A stretch of DNA of 23,129 bases from a virus, in the IMG/VR virus record IMGVR_UViG_3300001533_002344, positions 1 to 23,129 of that record, one strand, 5' to 3'. Within the stretch, counting starts at the first letter, position 1. Every line of letters starts with the position of its first letter. Below the pieces are notes generated by a model. The model saw nothing but the letters and a program-made list of their open reading frames with translations. It made no database searches and was not told where the DNA came from. This document shows, piece by piece, positions 20,968 through 23,129 of this stretch. A program made the position numbers and the translations under genes.

Positions 20968-21300
20968 ATGGAAAAAAGTGATGTTGTTGTTAAAGAAGCA
21001 TTTCAAGTATGCAAAAGAGACATGCTTGAAAATACAAACCACGATGAAGAAAATCTTCGTGATGTGTTCCAAATTGACAAAAAGGAATCAGAAGCCGAAA
21101 CTCAAGCTACTAAAGAAGCTCACATGAGAATAATGAAAAAAACTCTCAAAGAAGGTGGCTTCAAAATCTCTTTTGTAATGGAAGAAGCCGTAAGGCTGAG
21201 TGGTAGCCTTCCAGAAGCAATTGTAGAATTCCATTTTTTAATGAGTGTAATTGAACGTCAGGAAAAATTTCTTGAACAGTTGGTTAAAGCTATTGGATAA
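20968..21300 (+). CDS. Hypothetical helical protein, 110 aa
   Basis: ATG at 20968, preceded by AAAGAAAAGAAC, is preferred over a TTG at 20944. Charged and helical (KEAFQVCKRDMLENTNHDEENLRDVFQIDKK; KEAHMRIMKKTLKEGG; VIERQEKFLEQLVKAIG). No family recognised. Its stop overlaps the next start as TAATG, so the two are translationally coupled. Confidence 0.7.
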   Translation: MEKSDVVVKEAFQVCKRDMLENTNHDEENLRDVFQIDKKESEAETQATKEAHMRIMKKTLKEGGFKISFVMEEAVRLSGSLPEAIVEFHFLMSVIERQEKFLEQLVKAIG

Positions 21301-21497
21301 TGGAAGAGTTTATCTATAATTGCAGAATAAATCCAGAGGGTAAATTACCCTCTGGTTTTTACCGTACCGAAAAAAGAGGTACTAATGGAAATGAACACAG
21401 AATAACTCACTTTCTTGGGGAAGAAGTACCAAGAATTGATTCTAAAACTGAATTTCGTAAATCAGATTATCCATTATCAACACAATGGGTAATATAA
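21300..21497 (+). CDS. Hypothetical protein, 65 aa
   Basis: YRTEKRGTNGNEHRITHFLGEE and the ending RKSDYPLSTQWVI look like a conserved compact phage protein, family unnamed. Coupled to the gene before it by a TAATG overlap. A strong hairpin with a T5 run (21333-21360) lies within its first 20 codons. Confidence 0.65.
   Translation: MEEFIYNCRINPEGKLPSGFYRTEKRGTNGNEHRITHFLGEEVPRIDSKTEFRKSDYPLSTQWVI
21333..21360 (+). terminator. Intragenic intrinsic-terminator-like hairpin
   Basis: CCAGAGGG (21333-21340) pairs with CCCTCTGG (21348-21355) around TAAATTA; with the inner TAA/TTA pairs the repeat is 11 bp on each side of a single A. TTTTT follows at once. By shape it is a classic intrinsic terminator, but it sits at codons 12-20 of an ORF, so it may attenuate unless ribosomes cover it. 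Confidence 0.55.
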
Positions 21498-21508
21498 AAA
21501 CTTAGAAT

Positions 21509-21913
21509 ATGTGCTTTTATCTTGGTAAGTACAAAAGACGCCCAAAAACTATGAAAGAAGATGTCGTAGTTTTTAAATGGGTGTACAGAGAAGTGTACCC
21601 TAATTCAAAAAAGTATGCAACACCTTATCAATTAATTCCTATACATGAAGGGCAAACAATGGAATCTAAGTTGGGTGTTCACGGTGGTGAAAGGTTGGGA
21701 ATAAAGTATGTGAAAGAAGGTTTACACTCATACCTTACAAAAGAAAAGGCATTGGAAGAAAAACCATATTTTTTTAAAATGGAAATGTTTTTCATATTGC
21801 TCCAGGTAATAATACCAAAAGGAGCAAAATACTATGAAGGGGTAGATATATCAAAAGATGAAATAGCCTCTAATAGATTAGTTTATCCGATTAAATTCAA
21901 AGATAATAAGTGA
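21509..21913 (+). CDS. Phage protein of the MC-x3-GK / TPYQ family, 134 aa
   Basis: Begins MCFYLGKYKRRP; has EDVVVFKWV (18-26), ATPYQLIPIHEGQ (38-50), a Gly-rich turn (LGVHGGERLG) and a C-terminal IIPKGAKYYEG...EIASNRLVYPIKF. I recall such proteins from many phages as uncharacterised. It has a shorter paralog at 22031. The IPKGAKYY ending resembles the strand seen after Leu-rich turns in small phage beta proteins; no catalytic residues stand out. Confidence 0.7.
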   Translation: MCFYLGKYKRRPKTMKEDVVVFKWVYREVYPNSKKYATPYQLIPIHEGQTMESKLGVHGGERLGIKYVKEGLHSYLTKEKALEEKPYFFKMEMFFILLQVIIPKGAKYYEGVDISKDEIASNRLVYPIKFKDNK

Positions 21914-21917
21914 GTCT

Positions 21918-22040
21918 ATGAAAAGATTTGAAAAAATACCTTTATGGTTACAATGTTTGATGTTTGTAGTAGGTTTCTTACTACTTTTATCTTTAGAAAG
22001 TATTATTGAAAATTTAATAAGTTTCTTATTATGTGTTTAA
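21918..22040 (+). CDS. Single-span membrane micro-protein, 40 aa
   Basis: MKRFEKIPLWLQCLMFVVGF followed by LLLLSLES: a basic amphipathic start and one hydrophobic span (about residues 9-27), then a second mildly hydrophobic end. Starts 4 nt after the previous stop and overlaps the next ORF by 10 nt. Lies between the two paralogous MC genes. Function unknown. Confidence 0.45.
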   Translation: MKRFEKIPLWLQCLMFVVGFLLLLSLESIIENLISFLLCV

Positions 22041-22213
22041 GAATTGGAAAAACAAGGGAATTGCATATTGCAGAAGACGCAATAATTGCATATAAATGGA
22101 TTGAAAAGACGAGTATTAGCGGTTGTTATAGAACACCGTATCAGTTTGCAGAAATAAAAGAGGGGCAAATACTATGTCAGAAAGTTTTGGGGAATGAAGT
22201 GTTACGCAAGTAA
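22031..22213 (+). CDS. Short paralog of the 21509 protein, 60 aa
   Basis: MCLRIGKTRELHIAEDAIIAYKW and YRTPYQFAEIKEGQ align with the first half of the 21509 protein (MC, GK, ED, KW, TPYQ, I-x-EGQ, LG). It stops where the longer protein continues with its Gly-rich turn and IPKGAKYY part, so it is either a truncated copy or a single-domain version. Confidence 0.6.
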   Translation: MCLRIGKTRELHIAEDAIIAYKWIEKTSISGCYRTPYQFAEIKEGQILCQKVLGNEVLRK

Positions 22214-22237
22214 TAAATTAATAATTGAAAAGATTTT

Positions 22238-22570
22238 ATGAAAGATTTAACAAATGGTGGACTTGAAAAAGCCCGTGAGTTCGCTAAAAAAACAGGGCAA
22301 GAGGAACAATTTGAGGGAATATTAAATCGACTTGTTGCCAGAGAAGAAAATGATAATGTAGGAAATCAGGGTAAAAAATCTGAAGTTGAACTATACCCGG
22401 ACTTTGCACCGTACTCATTCTTTTGGGTTTGGCGTGAAGTTGAGTCTAAAAGAGTAATAATGAATGGTGGATTAATTTACCACGGAAGCCATGATAATGG
22501 CGGTGATGGTAGTTCACCTACTTTTTCAGTATCTTTAACACCACAATTCGGGTGGAGTATTCACACATAA
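22238..22570 (+). CDS. DUF4120-like protein, 110 aa
   Basis: Central ELYPDFAPYSFFWVWRE, then NGGLIYHGSHDNGGDGSSP and the C-terminal SLTPQFGWSIHT. The DFAPYSF, GGLIYHG and GWSIHT words are those I associate with DUF4120, a family known mainly from Bacteroides and relatives and their mobile elements. Function unknown. Supports a Bacteroidota host. Confidence 0.7.
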   Translation: MKDLTNGGLEKAREFAKKTGQEEQFEGILNRLVAREENDNVGNQGKKSEVELYPDFAPYSFFWVWREVESKRVIMNGGLIYHGSHDNGGDGSSPTFSVSLTPQFGWSIHT

Positions 22571-22581
22571 AATTGTTTGTC

Positions 22582-23037
22582 ATGAACTCTGAAGATTACA
22601 AACTAATTGTAAAAGTTGATGATACAATCCCGGCGTTAAATGCTGGTGGATGTGCTATATTTGCATTAGCACTATACAGATACCTAAAGAATAATGATGG
22701 GTTAGTTGGAGATGAAAAATTTGTGTATGTGTATTCTACACTTGATTTAAAAATGCAGAATGATGGATATTTAGAAGGCAAAAACAAAAATCCAACTTCA
22801 TGTTCACATTGTTATTTGTATCATAATGGATATTATTATGATTCAACAGGTAAAGCAACTGAACTATATCTGTACAAACAGTATAGATATATTCATGAAA
22901 TAGATGTTGAATTAGAACAAAAATTCATGGTTGAATCTATTAATCAAAACGTATGGAATCATGCGTTTCGCAGAGAAATCTATGTTAGTAAGTTATCTGA
23001 AATGCTTGAAGTTGATTTAGATGATGTTAAATATTAA
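22582..23037 (+). CDS. Putative papain/transglutaminase-like cysteine hydrolase, 151 aa
   Basis: The ATG at 22582 is preferred over one at 22552 inside the previous gene, because it is preceded by TTGTTTGTC, like the TTTGTT leaders of other early genes. N-AGGCAIFALALYRYL puts C24 at the start of a helix; HCYLYHNGYYYDSTG supplies H76 and D87 in the C-H-D order of papain/transglutaminase-like folds. Small phage proteins with GGC-x-FA and a later H...DS-G pattern are widespread but uncharacterised as far as I know. Substrate unknown. Confidence 0.55.
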   Translation: MNSEDYKLIVKVDDTIPALNAGGCAIFALALYRYLKNNDGLVGDEKFVYVYSTLDLKMQNDGYLEGKNKNPTSCSHCYLYHNGYYYDSTGKATELYLYKQYRYIHEIDVELEQKFMVESINQNVWNHAFRREIYVSKLSEMLEVDLDDVKY

Positions 23038-23042
23038 ATAAA

Positions 23043-23129
23043 ATGAGTACAGGAAATTTTTTAAACAAGAACGCAAATAAGGTCTTTGCTTGCCTAATGG
23101 GTTATGAAAGTGAAGACGAAGATGGGAAC
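23043..23129 (+). CDS. Unknown early protein, partial (3' end outside window)
   Basis: ATG at 23043, 5 nt after the preceding stop; 29 codons are visible (MSTGNFLNKNANKVFACLMG, then an acidic ESEDEDGN). The FLNKNA-KVF start is similar to short Bacteroides phage proteins as I recall, but the family cannot be set from so little. Confidence 0.5.
   Translation, partial: MSTGNFLNKNANKVFACLMGYESEDEDGN

Noticed and set aside
22588-22620. CTGAAGA followed by a TTACAA/TTGTAA stem as a third ribozyme.
   Set aside because: The required GAA after stem II is missing (AAG follows) and no stem I forms; the segment is coding.

Overview
This window is part of a tailed double-stranded DNA phage or prophage (Caudoviricetes) with a long-tail, siphovirus-like head and tail gene set. 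The host is probably a member of the Bacteroidota. The reasons are AT-rich DNA, a minus-strand TTG-N20-TAGCTTTG promoter ahead of the terminase genes (the Bacteroidota TTG / TAnnTTTG form), AT-rich leaders without Shine-Dalgarno sites on the early genes, and a DUF4120-like protein. No integrase, repressor or lysis gene is visible, so lifestyle cannot be read from this window.

Left half (1-16054, all minus strand): a virion operon read right to left. The order is small terminase, large terminase, a papain-fold-like protein, portal, MuF-like protein, a prohead protease/scaffold protein with two in-frame internal start sites, decoration protein, major capsid, a small protein, a seven-gene sugar/sulfate modification cassette, head-tail adaptor, stopper, gp10-like protein, tail terminator, tail tube and the start of a tail assembly chaperone. 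The cassette (2418-7325) is a chain of short overlaps and holds an MptE-like protein, two GT2-type and two GT8-type glycosyltransferases (one fused to a methyltransferase), a cupin and a PAPS-type sulfotransferase. It probably decorates the virion or the host surface.

Middle (16055-17030): the divergent control region. It holds the late promoter, an AT-rich stretch, a GC-rich foldable island, three perfect tandem 13-bp repeats flanked by a 10-bp inverted repeat, and scattered TTATGAC motifs. It is a candidate replication origin and/or operator region.

Right half (17031-23129, plus strand): a GC-richer putative DNA-binding gene, about 700 bases of mostly non-coding structured DNA with two micro-ORFs, then a run of small early genes, mostly of unknown function.

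The most striking observation is two type I hammerhead ribozyme folds at 18305-18354 and 19094-19150. The first matches every conserved core position. The second matches the core but has an A-A mismatch at the base of stem II. Each is predicted to cut exactly 27 nt upstream of an ATG and to leave nearly the same 27-nt 5' leader. The second fold contains the stop codon of the upstream gene. A tRNA-like element with a perfect T arm lies further down the same transcription unit (20828-20907). Together these suggest that the early polycistronic RNA is cut into gene-sized pieces by built-in RNA elements.
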